Source of the DNA: VAZQ01 sp036557705
GTDB taxonomy: Bacteria > Pseudomonadota > Alphaproteobacteria > Rhizobiales > Xanthobacteraceae
Direction: 5' to 3'
Length of the DNA stretch: 64,000 nt
NCBI GenBank assembly: GCA_036557705.1
Contig: DATBHB010000016.1
Location: 62,001-126,000, forward strand
Notes under the pieces: generated by a model
What the model was told of the DNA's origin: nothing
The model's database searches: none
What the model saw: only the letters and a program-made list of their open reading frames with translations
In this document: positions 44,651-52,488 of the stretch, one piece after another
Position numbering within the stretch: position 1 is the stretch's first letter
Layout: every line of letters starts with the position of its first letter
Translations under genes and position numbers: made by a program

Positions 44651-44670
44651 GGCTGTTTACACACCGACTT

Positions 44671-44765
44671 CGTGGGGCGGGCAAAGGCGCGACGCGCTTT
44701 CAGCGCGTGCGCCGTGCCCACGTCGACCGGCGTGTGTCGGCACATGTGGCGGGGCGTCTGCGCGT
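44671..44765. repeat. Type A interspersed repeat, copy 9 (degenerate, left part)
   Basis: Starts GTGGGGCGGGCAAAGGCGCG and contains GCGCCGTGCCCACGTCGACC. The right end is not recognisable. Confidence 0.6.
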
Positions 44766-44817
44766 GAACTCCGCCTTCGGCACTACTGCGACATGAGCAA
44801 GACATTGGACTTGCGCG

Positions 44818-44853
44818 TTGACATCATGATGCCTCTATACTAGCATCATGATG
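44818..44853 (+). promoter_or_regulatory. Promoter and paired operators of the toxin-antitoxin operon
   Basis: TTGACA (44818-44823) and TAGCAT (44841-44846) are 17 bp apart. Two copies of the perfect palindrome CATCATGATG (44822-44831 and 44844-44853) are 22 bp apart, two helical turns, and cover the -35 and -10. The second ends on the G of the GTG start codon, so the mRNA may be leaderless or nearly so. Confidence 0.65.
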
Positions 44854-45098
44854 TGCGAACGACATTGACCCTGGACGACGACGTGGCTGCCAAGCTGAAG
44901 TCGGAGTCGCGCCGCGCTGGCCGCTCCTTCCGCGATGTCGTCAACGAGACGCTGCGGCGCGGGTTGGAGAGCCGGCGTGCGACAGCCCGGAACCAGGAGT
45001 TCAAGATTGAGTCTCGCGATCTCGGGCTCAAACCGGGGCTTTCGCTCGATAACGTCTGGGAGCTCATTGAGCAGGTGGAAGGACCAGCGCACCGGTGA
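44853..45098 (+). CDS. VapB-type antitoxin (ribbon-helix-helix)
   Basis: An 81-aa protein starting at GTG 44853. The N-terminus RTTLTLDDDVAAKLKSESRR followed by AGRSFRDVVNETLRRGLESR is a ribbon-helix-helix DNA-binding domain. The C-terminal tail LKPGLSLDNVWELIEQVEGP would wrap and block the toxin. It probably binds the two CATCATGATG palindromes in its own promoter. The stop overlaps the toxin start (GTGA). No ribosome site is seen upstream of the GTG. Confidence 0.85.
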   Translation: MRTTLTLDDDVAAKLKSESRRAGRSFRDVVNETLRRGLESRRATARNQEFKIESRDLGLKPGLSLDNVWELIEQVEGPAHR

Positions 45099-45526
45099 TC
45101 TTGGTCGATACCAACCTCCTACTATACGCCTACAACTCGGGAGCTGCGCAGCACGCGAAGAGCCGCGCTTGGCTACAGGAGCAGCTCGCAGGCCCTGACC
45201 TCGTGCGCTTTGCCTGGGTCACGCTGTGGGGATTCTTCAGGATTGCGACGAGCCCGCGCGTATTCCACCGTCCACTTTCCCTCTCCGAAGTCGAAGCGGC
45301 GATTACGTCGTGGCTCGCTCAGCCCGCCGCCGGCATCCTCGATCCGGGCGAGCGGCACTGGGAAATCCTGCGCGAAATTGCTCACGACAGCCAGACCACC
45401 GGGCCACTTGTAATGGATGCCGTCCTCGCTGCTATCGCGCTCGAGCACGGCGCCACTATTTGCACGACGGACCGAGATTTCTCGCGGTTCTCGGGGCTGA
45501 GATGGACAAATCCGCTGGCCCTATAG
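45095..45526 (+). CDS. VapC-type PIN-domain toxin ribonuclease
   Basis: A 143-aa PIN-domain protein. Acidic active-site residues are visible: Asp5 in MILVDTNLLLYAYN, a central Asp in LVMDAVLAAIALEHGA, and the Asp pair in ICTTDRDFSRF. It is of the subfamily with FAWVTLWGFFRIATSPRVF. Such toxins cut tRNA or rRNA; the target is not predictable here. GTG start overlaps the antitoxin stop, typical of vapBC operons. Confidence 0.9.
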   Translation: MILVDTNLLLYAYNSGAAQHAKSRAWLQEQLAGPDLVRFAWVTLWGFFRIATSPRVFHRPLSLSEVEAAITSWLAQPAAGILDPGERHWEILREIAHDSQTTGPLVMDAVLAAIALEHGATICTTDRDFSRFSGLRWTNPLAL

Positions 45527-45687
45527 GGCCGACCGAATCCGGGCAGCCTGAAGCCTTTGATGGTGTCGGCGCCTGGTTAATTCGGGAACCCGACAGAACT
45601 TGAAGAGTTGGAACCGGTGTTCAGCGCGCCCTGCCGCGGAGCGGCCGAGCGCCTGCAAAAGCATCCCGACAGGGGAGGAGTACTCTC

Positions 45688-46002
45688 ATGATGAAAAACT
45701 TGCGTGCTACCGCGCTGGCAGCGACCCTGGTTGCTGCCGGCGTGTTATCAGTTTCCACTCCGGCCCAGGCTCGTTGGGGCTGGGGCGGTTGGGGTTGGGG
45801 CGGCCTCGGCATCGGCCTTGCCGCCGGCGCCCTGATCGGCGCGGCAATCTCGGCTCCTTACTATGGCTACGGCTATCCGGCTTATTACGGCGGCTACTAC
45901 GGATACCCGGCGTACGGCTACCCGGCCTACCGGGTGGGCTATGCGGCGCCTTACTGGGGGTACCGTCACCGCTATGTCCGGCACTATTATCGGCACTGGT
46001 AA
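45688..46002 (+). CDS. Small secreted Gly/Tyr-rich protein
   Basis: A 104-aa exported protein with signal MMKNLRATALAATLVAAGVLSVSTPAQA. The mature part is rich in Gly, Trp and Tyr (WGWGGWGWGG; YYGYGYPAYYGGYYGYPAYG) with an RHRYVRHYYRHW end, and has a central hydrophobic stretch GIGLAAGALIGAAIS. Such proteins are frequent in Bradyrhizobium relatives; function unknown, perhaps envelope-associated. GGAGGAG before the ATG supports the start. A strong bidirectional hairpin follows. Confidence 0.8.
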   Translation: MMKNLRATALAATLVAAGVLSVSTPAQARWGWGGWGWGGLGIGLAAGALIGAAISAPYYGYGYPAYYGGYYGYPAYGYPAYRVGYAAPYWGYRHRYVRHYYRHW

Positions 46003-46031
46003 GATCAGGCCGATTCGTATCAGGCTCCAGC

Positions 46032-46063
46032 ATTAAGCCGCCGGGTTTCCCCGGCGGCTTAAT
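46032..46063. terminator. Bidirectional intrinsic terminator
   Basis: ATTAAGCCGCCGGG, loop TTTC, CCCGGCGGCTTAAT: a 13-14 bp perfect stem with A/T flanks between two convergent genes. Confidence 0.85.
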
Positions 46064-46097
46064 ACAATGGCGGCGGGAGAGCTTTCGCCTGCGAGAC

Positions 46098-47939
46098 CTA
46101 CTGCCCCGCCTGCCCACGCAGCGCATTGAGGTCGGCCTCGCTTCGCAACGACATCACTGCAATCTTGCTGGTCCGTGAATAGGGGACGATGACCTGCGTT
46201 GAGCCGTTCTTTTCGAGGAGCGAAACGTATCGCGCCTCGGTGCCGCGGGTCGGCAGATCGAAGGTCGTCCATTTGGCGGTCGCCGGCTCGTAGCGCAGCA
46301 CCACATCCGAGGTCCAAATGTTGAGCCAGGCGTTGTGCTTGCTGTCCACGGCCACGTGATAGGGCTGCATCATGCCGGGGCCAGGCAGCGGAACGAGTGT
46401 CATCGCATTCGTCCGCGTGTCGATCCTGGCGAGACTTCCGCCCCACGAATTCCCGACCCAGAGTACGTCGGCATTCTTGTCGGTGCCCATCCGCCGCGGT
46501 CCCTGATTCCAGGGCACCGGCATGTTGAAATCGGCCTCGAAGACCGCCTCGTAAGCCTTGCGCTGGTCCTCGTTGAGCCGATCGAGCTCGCCCTTTACCG
46601 GTGGCAGCTTGATCTCGGACACCTTGCCGGTCGCGCCGTCGCCCTTATCGATCGTATCGATTATCATTTCGGCCCACCAGCCATTGCCGTCGCGGTCGCC
46701 CGCAGCCCCATAAGTGACGCCGTTCCCGTTCGACGTTTTGTAAGTGAGCGACTTGTATTCGGTGAAGCGCTCGCTCCGCGGGTCGAAGCGCAGAGCGCCT
46801 TCGGGGGCCGACGACCAGATATTGCCCTTGCCGTCGTAATCAACCGTAGTCGCGCCGCCGGTCGGCTGCATGCCCGTCGGCGGCGTGTAGACGTCGATCT
46901 TGGCGGTCTTCGGGTCGAGCCGGCCGAGGCTCCCGCGGCCGGTGTTCACGTTGAACCAGATGATCCCCTGCGGATCGCGCACCATCCCATGGGTATTGGC
47001 CGCGAGCCCGTCCGACTTTGCGATCCGATAGGTCGTGGTCGCGCCGGTTTTCGGATCGACACGGCCGAGCGAGACTTTCTTGTTGGGCACATTCGAGGTG
47101 AACCAGAGATTGCCGTCGAGGTCGGCCCAGGCGTCGTGCACCAGCGAGCCGATCCGCGAAGGCGTGCCCTCCGACCAGTCGCTTCCGTCCGAAGTCTTGT
47201 ACTTGCCCGGCAGCCCGGCATCGTCCTCGATGGGGACGTCATACTCCTTGATCGCGACGCGCGCGCTCTCGCCCGAGGGGCGGGGGCGCAGCTTGATCTT
47301 CATCGAGCTTTCGCCCGGGCCGCGGGCGCGTGCCAGGTAATCGGCGAGCGCCTTCTGGTTGTAATCGAGCACGCCGTTCGGCTGTTTGCGCACGTTCCCG
47401 ATATAGACGCCCGAGACATTCACGTTCTTCATCAGATCGATGATCCGGCTCCAGCCGGCGGCGTCGAATTTGTGCTGCAACGGGTAGCTCGGCGTGTGGC
47501 AGCCGGTGCAGTTATTGTGCACCAAGGTCTTGAGGCGGGCATCCTCGGGGGTGTCGTCCGGCAGCGAGGCGAGAACGAGGTCGCCCGGCAGCTGGCGAAC
47601 AAAATCGGCAAGCGGCTTGAGGGTGAAGTCCTGTTGCCGTTTCGCGGAAAGATCGACCTCGCCTTTGGCGGTCGCGAAGGTGAGCGCCTGGGCCCACACG
47701 CGATACTTCCCCTCGGGCAGCGCCGGGAAATAATAGCGGCCGCTCTCGTCGCTGTAGACCGTGGTGGTGATGGTCGCGCCTTCTGCCTTGGCGGACACGG
47801 TCACTCCGCCGAGCGCCTCGCCCGCGGCCGACTTGACCGTGCCGAAGAGCAATTGATCGGCGGCTTGCGCCTCGATCGGGACGAGGGCGGTCGTGGCAAG
47901 CGCGAGCACGGCGCCGGCGGATGTGAGGCGGAGCGTCAT
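46098..47939 (-). CDS. Secreted fusion: carboxypeptidase-regulatory domain, cytochrome c motif, Vgb-type propeller (paralogue 3, long form)
   Basis: A 613-aa exported protein, about 95 residues longer than the paralogues at 31-34 kb. Signal RLTSAGAVLALATTALVPIEAQA, CnaB-like domain (LLFGTVKSAAGEALGGVTVS, GRYYFPALPEGKYRVWAQA), haem site CTGCH at residues 144-148, then a propeller with NLWFTSNVPNKKVSLGRVDP, GIIWFNVNTGRGSLGRLDP and WVGNSWGGSLARIDT. AGGAGA precedes the ATG at 47939, which overlaps the stop of a partner cytochrome c. The pairing with a separate cytochrome supports an electron-transfer role; substrate unknown. Confidence 0.85.
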   Translation of the reverse strand: MTLRLTSAGAVLALATTALVPIEAQAADQLLFGTVKSAAGEALGGVTVSAKAEGATITTTVYSDESGRYYFPALPEGKYRVWAQALTFATAKGEVDLSAKRQQDFTLKPLADFVRQLPGDLVLASLPDDTPEDARLKTLVHNNCTGCHTPSYPLQHKFDAAGWSRIIDLMKNVNVSGVYIGNVRKQPNGVLDYNQKALADYLARARGPGESSMKIKLRPRPSGESARVAIKEYDVPIEDDAGLPGKYKTSDGSDWSEGTPSRIGSLVHDAWADLDGNLWFTSNVPNKKVSLGRVDPKTGATTTYRIAKSDGLAANTHGMVRDPQGIIWFNVNTGRGSLGRLDPKTAKIDVYTPPTGMQPTGGATTVDYDGKGNIWSSAPEGALRFDPRSERFTEYKSLTYKTSNGNGVTYGAAGDRDGNGWWAEMIIDTIDKGDGATGKVSEIKLPPVKGELDRLNEDQRKAYEAVFEADFNMPVPWNQGPRRMGTDKNADVLWVGNSWGGSLARIDTRTNAMTLVPLPGPGMMQPYHVAVDSKHNAWLNIWTSDVVLRYEPATAKWTTFDLPTRGTEARYVSLLEKNGSTQVIVPYSRTSKIAVMSLRSEADLNALRGQAGQ

Positions 47940-48307
47940 GGCGTCTTCTCCTGTGTGTTTTTCGACGAAGCCGGCGGCTCCGGCAGTGTCCTCAGATAGG
48001 TGACGATCGCGGCGATTTGGCTGGTATCGAACTGATACCTGAAGCCGGGCATGCGCGGCGTGCCGTTTTCGATGGTCGTACGCATGGTCTCCGCGCTGCC
48101 GCCGGCGGAAGCCTTCGACAGGACCGGACCAAACTGCGCCGACGTGATCTGCGGCTTGGTGTGGCAGACGCCGCAGGATTGATAAAACAGCTTCTGGCCG
48201 AGGCGCTCGGTCTCGTTGAGCGAAGCAGGGTCTGGCGCCTGCTGAGCGAATGCGCTCGGCGGCATGGTGCACAGGAGCAGCAATAAAAGCCCGGAACGGC
48301 GCGGCAT
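47936..48307 (-). CDS. Periplasmic c-type cytochrome, partner of the Vgb/cytochrome fusion
   Basis: A 123-aa exported monohaem cytochrome. Signal MPRRSGLLLLLLCTMPPSAF, then the class I haem site SCGVCH (Cys45, Cys48, His49) and a likely axial Met in GTPRMPGFRYQFDTSQIAAIVTYLRTL. GGAGG lies before ATG 48307. Its TGA overlaps the start of the next gene (ATGA), so the two are coupled. It probably accepts electrons from, or passes them to, the fusion protein. Confidence 0.9.
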   Translation of the reverse strand: MPRRSGLLLLLLCTMPPSAFAQQAPDPASLNETERLGQKLFYQSCGVCHTKPQITSAQFGPVLSKASAGGSAETMRTTIENGTPRMPGFRYQFDTSQIAAIVTYLRTLPEPPASSKNTQEKTP

Positions 48308-48791
48308 CCAGTTCCTCCCGATTGTCCTTGTCGCGGCCAGATTACGCCTGAGCGGCCGCAAGCGAAAGTCATTGGCTTGGGTTCTCATTTTGTTCTTGAC
48401 ATTAGTCCTATAGGTCAATTAAGCTTGCAACATTCCGGCTCGTCGAGGGGCGGCCTCCGGAGGCAGTCCTGTTGGTCGGAGTCGGGAGCGGTTCCCTGTG
48501 GCTCTGGCTTGTAACCAGCCCCGCGGGCGCAGGCTTCCTCCCTGGCTTCCGTAGGGGGCGGGTTTCAAACCCGCTCCAGAACGGAAAAGGCGAGGGTGGG
48601 TGCGGCGAGAAATGCCGCGGTGGAGCGCCGAAAGGCGAACGTCCCGATCGCAAGGGACGGGAGACGCCTCGCCAGCGTCTCGACGTGCCTCGCAAGCACG
48701 TCATGGGTGCCTCGCCAGCACCCCGCGTCTATCGGCGCTCCACTCCCCCTCGCTCGCCCGCAAATCGGAAGGGAAGAGGGAAAAAGGAAAT
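48308..48791. repeat. Repeat-rich gap with type C palindrome (copy 3, 48552-48577) and type D-like DNA
   Basis: No gene seen. TAGGGGGCGGGTTTCAAACC followed by CGCTCC at 48552-48577 is a slightly degenerate type C palindrome. Positions 48690-48780 hold CGCCAGCACC and CTCGCTCGCCCGCAAATCGG modules like other repeats. Confidence 0.65.
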
Positions 48792-48989
48792 GTAGAGTGG
48801 GCAAAGGCGCAGCGCGCTTTAGCGCGCGCCATAGCCCGTCGATATGACGGGCGTAAACGCCCTTTATGCCCACGCTGACACTTGCGCGTGGGCACGGCGC
48901 TCTGTTCTACGCGTGGCGCGCGTCGTGCGTGTGGGCCGCGCCCATAGCGCGTCAAAGACGCGCGTAAACGCGCTTTAGGCCCACCCTAC
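48792..48989. repeat. Type A interspersed repeat, copy 10 (longest)
   Basis: Ends GTAGAGTGGGC and GCCCACCCTAC, 198 bp. An extra internal module (CCCGTCGATATGACGGGCGT) makes it longer than copies 1 and 2. Confidence 0.8.
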
Positions 48990-49035
48990 GGGAACTTTCT
49001 GACGTAGTTTGATTGGCTAAAACATGGAGGAAGAG

Positions 49036-49428
49036 ATGCAGGAGGTGCGATTGGAGGGCCTGACGCTGCGGGTCGAGAGCGTGCGGCGCTCGATCGAGTT
49101 CTACGGCGGCAAGCTCGGGTTTTCCGTCGAGATCGACAAGGACCCCCATTTCGCGATGATCCGCGTGGGCGGCCCGCAAGGCGGCACCATTGGCCTCCTG
49201 CCGTTCGACGGTTCGCCTTCGCTATCGCGTACCGAGCGGGCAGGAATCCACATCGAACTGACCACCGATCACCTCGACGCGCTCTATGAAGAGCTCAAGG
49301 CGCGGGGCGTCGAATTCTTCGAGCCGCCTCACGAGGAGCCGTGGGAGCGCTCGATGCGCGCTTACGATCCGGACGGCTACACCGTTGAATTTGCCGAGGG
49401 ACGCAGGGGTCACCGCGGCGTCACATAG
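49036..49428 (+). CDS. VOC (glyoxalase/bleomycin resistance) family protein
   Basis: A 130-aa single VOC domain. It shows the paired beta-alpha-beta units: LRVESVRRSIEFYGGKLGFSVEIDKDPHFAMIRVGG and GIHIELTTDHLDALYEELKARGVEFFEPPHEEPWERSMRAYDPDGYTVEFAE. The final DPDGYTVEF is the classic metal-ligand Glu region. Start 49036 is chosen because GGAGGAAG precedes it; ATG 49024 is inside that ribosome site. Substrate unknown. Confidence 0.85.
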   Translation: MQEVRLEGLTLRVESVRRSIEFYGGKLGFSVEIDKDPHFAMIRVGGPQGGTIGLLPFDGSPSLSRTERAGIHIELTTDHLDALYEELKARGVEFFEPPHEEPWERSMRAYDPDGYTVEFAEGRRGHRGVT

Positions 49429-49504
49429 CGTGGCCGGAACGCGAAGCGCAGCCTCGGCGTTTGTTTCGAGCGCAGAGCAACGAGGTATTGTCGGAGGCAT
49501 TGGC

Positions 49505-49846
49505 ATGAAAACCATATTTGCAATCGCGACCGCAGCAACGTTGCTGTCGCCTGTCGTCGCCGGGGCGCAAGCGGTTGAGCCGCCAACTCAACCGAAGGTC
49601 AATCTCACGCTACAGGATCGCTACACCATCAAGGAGATTATGAAGGACGTCCGGGTCACGCCGGCGCCGGCCGGTCAGCCGACTTCGATCGGCACTGAGG
49701 TTCCTGACAAGGTCAAGCTTGAGCCGGTACCGGCGGAGGTCGCTGCCAAGGTTCCCAAGATCAAGTCGCACCTGTTCTTCGTCGAGGACCACAAAATCGT
49801 GCTCGTTCAGGCCAAGGACCGTAAAATTGTGGATGTCATCGAGTGA
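49505..49846 (+). CDS. Small periplasmic protein, DUF1236-like
   Basis: A 113-aa exported protein with signal MKTIFAIATAATLLSPVVAGAQA. The mature part, EVPDKVKLEPVPAEVAAKVPKIKSHLFFVEDHKIVLVQAKDRKIVDVIE, follows the DUF1236 pattern of a Val-rich strand pair ending xRKIVxVI. Function unknown; related proteins are abundant in Bradyrhizobium relatives. It converges with the next gene, 14 bp away. Confidence 0.75.
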   Translation: MKTIFAIATAATLLSPVVAGAQAVEPPTQPKVNLTLQDRYTIKEIMKDVRVTPAPAGQPTSIGTEVPDKVKLEPVPAEVAAKVPKIKSHLFFVEDHKIVLVQAKDRKIVDVIE

Positions 49847-49860
49847 CGGGTTTTACCCTG

Positions 49861-50190
49861 TCACCGGCTGCCCGTGGTCTCGGTGGGCAACTTGCGCGCG
49901 TCGCGCATCATTTCGAGGCAGGTAAGCAGTTCGGTGTAGGTGCCGCCGCCGCTCATGGTCGCCAGTCGCGTGCAGCTTGCCCGATCCGCAGGCCGAAACT
50001 GGCTCCATTCCTTGACAAGCTGGTCGTGGACGTTCTGCTCCTCCTTCAGGCAGGTCTGGATGTCCTGCTTGAGCCCGATAATGCCCCCCGCCGCCGCCTT
50101 GCAGCTCGGCTGGACATTGATTTTGGGCACGCCATCGGCGGCAGCCACGATCAGCGTGCCGAGGGCGATCGCCTTGACTACGGGAAGCAT
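49861..50190 (-). CDS. Small secreted hypothetical protein with four cysteines
   Basis: A 109-aa protein with a short signal (MLPVVKAIALGTLIVAAADG). The mature part has four Cys: PSCKAAAGGIIGLKQDIQTCLKEE, then RASCTRLATMSGGGTYTELLTCLEMMRDARK, suggesting a two-disulfide helical hairpin. No named family recognised; similar small proteins are common in Rhizobiales. Confidence 0.7.
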   Translation of the reverse strand: MLPVVKAIALGTLIVAAADGVPKINVQPSCKAAAGGIIGLKQDIQTCLKEEQNVHDQLVKEWSQFRPADRASCTRLATMSGGGTYTELLTCLEMMRDARKLPTETTGSR

Positions 50191-50610
50191 GCGTCGCGCT
50201 CCGACTTCGAATAAAGTATAAGCTCAACGCGCCGACCGTACCGAGAGTTTCATACCCGCTCGCCGGTCTCTAGCGGATTACAGCAGCGATGACGGTCTAT
50301 TCTGATGAGAACTTTAGCAATGTTTGAAAATGGTTTACAGGAAGTGAGGAGCGGGAGATTTCTCGCAGCGCGGTCGGCTCAAGCAAACATCCTCCTCGTC
50401 GTTTCTTGTAAAATTCAATCCGTTTCAAGGCGTTACAAAACTCGCCGAGTTCCAGGCCGCAACGCAGAAGGTCAAGGCGAGCAGTCTCCGCGCGATCCGT
50501 TTCCTGCCCGGGGGGAAGCCGGAGAAAAATACTTTACCAAACATCTCAACCGTCTCGTAGAGCCCGATTGGTACTCTGCAACCCTCTAACGAAGCCATCG
50601 GAGCCTGTAA
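50191..50610. other. Intergenic region upstream of the Flp pilin gene
   Basis: An ORF of 94 codons (50305-50589) shows no family features and no ribosome site, so I do not call it. The region probably holds the pilin promoter; no strong box is identified. Confidence 0.4.
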
Positions 50611-50775
50611 ATGAAATCTCTTGTTACGAAGTTCGTGAATGACGACAGCGGCGCCACGGCCATCGAATATGGCCTTATCGCTGCCGGCATCTCCATCGCC
50701 ATTGTAACCGTGGTCGGGACTGTCGGCACCAAGTTGAACGCCACTTTCACCACGGTTGCCAACGCGGTCAAATAA
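50611..50775 (+). CDS. Flp/Fap-type pilin subunit (type IVb)
   Basis: A 54-aa prepilin: MKSLVTKFVNDDSG, then ATAIEYGLIAAGISIAIVTV and a short tail VGTVGTKLNATFTTVANAVK. The G-ATAIEYG cleavage site with Glu5 of the mature form and the hydrophobic helix are diagnostic of Flp pilins, which are processed by a CpaA-type peptidase and assembled by the Tad apparatus. No tad/cpa genes are near, so it is an orphan copy or relies on a locus elsewhere. A strong terminator follows immediately. Confidence 0.93.
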   Translation: MKSLVTKFVNDDSGATAIEYGLIAAGISIAIVTVVGTVGTKLNATFTTVANAVK

Positions 50776-50796
50776 CGAGCCACGCCATCGGCACGC

Positions 50797-50829
50797 AAAA
50801 AGCCCCGGTTTGTTCGGCCGGGGCTTTTT
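50797..50829 (+). terminator. Intrinsic terminator of the Flp pilin gene
   Basis: AAAAAGCCCCGG, loop, CCGGGGCTTTTT: an 8-bp GC stem extended by A-T pairs and followed by T5. It may also serve the convergent gene. Confidence 0.92.
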
Positions 50830-50874
50830 CGCGTTTTAAAGCGACTGTGCCATTGCGGCACAGCACGAACGAGA

Positions 50875-51216
50875 TCAGTTCAGCCGTCCAAAATCGCAGC
50901 CTGACGCCGCGTAGCGATACCGCACCACGCCGTAGGCATCCTGCCTCGCGACTGGCCGGCAGCGCGCCTGCCAGCGCTCGACCCGCCGGCGAATGGCAGT
51001 GCTTTCCTGTTCCGAGCCTGCAAGCGGCACAGTGCGGATGTGCGGGTTTACGGCGCCTTGCCGCCACAACTCGACACAGGAGGAATTTCCGTACCATCCA
51101 ATGCAGTTGGTCGCGCCGAGATCGATTGGCTGTGCGGACGACATTGAGACGGTGAGCATGAGCGATGCCATTAGTCCGCACCCGCCGAGCAAAGCCTTGG
51201 TCGAACTCGTGAACAT
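50875..51216 (-). CDS. Small secreted hypothetical protein
   Basis: A 113-aa exported protein; signal TKALLGGCGLMASLMLTVSMSSAQ. The mature part has four Cys (ATNCIGWYGNSSCVELWRQG, RWQARCRPV, ASGCDFGR), which may form two disulfides. Similar proteins occur in Bradyrhizobium relatives; no named family. It converges on the Flp terminator. Confidence 0.7.
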   Translation of the reverse strand: MFTSSTKALLGGCGLMASLMLTVSMSSAQPIDLGATNCIGWYGNSSCVELWRQGAVNPHIRTVPLAGSEQESTAIRRRVERWQARCRPVARQDAYGVVRYRYAASGCDFGRLN

Positions 51217-51494
51217 TGTGCACTCCTGACGATCGCGACCGAGCTCCGCCTATGCCAAAGCGGCGTGCGGCCATCCTATGCGGGTCGAGCGGGACCGGTC
51301 CAGTTTCGGAGTGCAAGGCTGGTGCCGGCCGGCTTGTGCCGAACCGGCACGCTGAGGGCGCATCGAAGGCGCCCGCAAATGTGCTGATCGTGCACTGGAC
51401 ACTGTACTTTCGGCGCCCCCCGATTGAGCCGCCGTTCATGTGATGTTCACCGCACGACCCCTAAAAGGCGAGGCAGGAGCTACAGAGCTGACCC

Positions 51495-51803
51495 GTGTTT
51501 CCCATACTGACCTTTGCGGCCGCTTCCGTTGCCTTTCTTGTGCAGACCCAGGCGCCTGCACCGGAGCGTTCGGCTTGTCTGAGCCACGCGGAGCAGCGTG
51601 CTGCCATCGCGGAGGGCCGGGTTATTCCGCTTGCCGCCGCCAAGCGCATACTGCGACAGCGCATGCCCGGCGAACTGTTGCGGGCCCGGCTTTGCTCCGG
51701 CTCAGGCCGGCTTATCTACATGCTGACAGTCCTCACCCATGATGGCAAAGTGCGGCATGTGACCGTCGATGCCACGAACGGAATGGTGATCGGCGGGCTG
51801 TGA
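51495..51803 (+). CDS. PepSY-domain periplasmic protein
   Basis: A 102-aa exported protein from GTG 51495 (FPILTFAAASVAFLVQTQA signal). The mature half ACLSHAEQRAAIAEGRVIPLAAAKRIL and LIYMLTVLTHDGKVRHVTVDATNGMVI is a PepSY domain. It directly precedes an OmpR-type regulator and kinase. In rhizobia the FeuPQ system is restrained by a small periplasmic protein encoded just upstream (FeuN), and this gene has the right place and size; identity is inferred from context. Confidence 0.8.
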   Translation: MFPILTFAAASVAFLVQTQAPAPERSACLSHAEQRAAIAEGRVIPLAAAKRILRQRMPGELLRARLCSGSGRLIYMLTVLTHDGKVRHVTVDATNGMVIGGL

Positions 51804-51819
51804 ATTGGAGAGAAAGCCC

Positions 51820-52488
51820 GTGCGCCTTCTGGTGATCGAGGACGATCCCGATCTCAATCGGCAACTCACGGCCGCGCTGACCGAATCGGGCTATGTGGTC
51901 GATCGGGCCTTCGACGGCGAGGAAGGCCACTATCTCGGCGAAAGCGAGCCCTACGATGCCGTGATCCTCGATATCGGACTGCCCAAGATCGATGGTATTT
52001 CCGTGCTCGAAGCTTGGCGGCGGGCAGGCCGCAGCATGCCGGTGCTGATCCTGACCGCTCGCGACCGTTGGAGCGACAAGGTCCAGGGATTCGACGCCGG
52101 AGCTGACGATTACGTTGCCAAGCCGTTCCATCTGGAAGAGGTGCTCGCGCGCATCCGCGCGCTGTTGCGCCGCTCGGCCGGCCACGCCAAAAGCGAGCTC
52201 AACTGCGGGCCGGTACGTCTCGATACCCGCACCGGCCGGGTCGCCGTTGAGGGCAATCCGATCAAGCTCACCTCACACGAGTACCGGTTGCTGGCCTACC
52301 TCATGCATCACACCGGTCGGGTGGTTTCGCGCACCGAACTGGTCGAGCACTTGTACGATCAGGATTTCGACCGCGACTCCAATACGATTGAGGTCTTCGT
52401 AGGCCGCATCCGCAAAAAGCTGGGCGTCGATGTGATCCAGACCGTGCGCGGGCTCGGCTATCTGCTCGCCCCGCCCGATGCGCGCTAA
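51820..52488 (+). CDS. OmpR-family response regulator (FeuP/PhoP-like)
   Basis: A 222-aa response regulator from GTG 51820, which GGAGAG (51807-51812) precedes; the TTG at 51805 is inside that region. Receiver: acidic pocket E7/D8/D9, phospho-acceptor D51 (AVILDIGLPKIDG), VAKPFHLEEV. Winged helix: IKLTSHEYRLLAYLMHHTGRVVSRTELVEHLYDQ and SNTIEVFVGRIRKKLGVDVIQTVRGLGYLL. The family is that of PhoP/QseB/FeuP. It overlaps the kinase gene by 11 bp and follows a PepSY gene. Confidence 0.92.
   Translation: MRLLVIEDDPDLNRQLTAALTESGYVVDRAFDGEEGHYLGESEPYDAVILDIGLPKIDGISVLEAWRRAGRSMPVLILTARDRWSDKVQGFDAGADDYVAKPFHLEEVLARIRALLRRSAGHAKSELNCGPVRLDTRTGRVAVEGNPIKLTSHEYRLLAYLMHHTGRVVSRTELVEHLYDQDFDRDSNTIEVFVGRIRKKLGVDVIQTVRGLGYLLAPPDAR

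Noticed and set aside
46335..47999. 554-codon plus-strand ORF
   Set aside because: Shadow of the third Vgb/cytochrome gene, which has a signal peptide, CxxCH and a ribosome site.
50305..50589. 94-codon plus-strand ORF upstream of the Flp pilin
   Set aside because: No ribosome site, no signal or family pattern; probably leader or promoter DNA.
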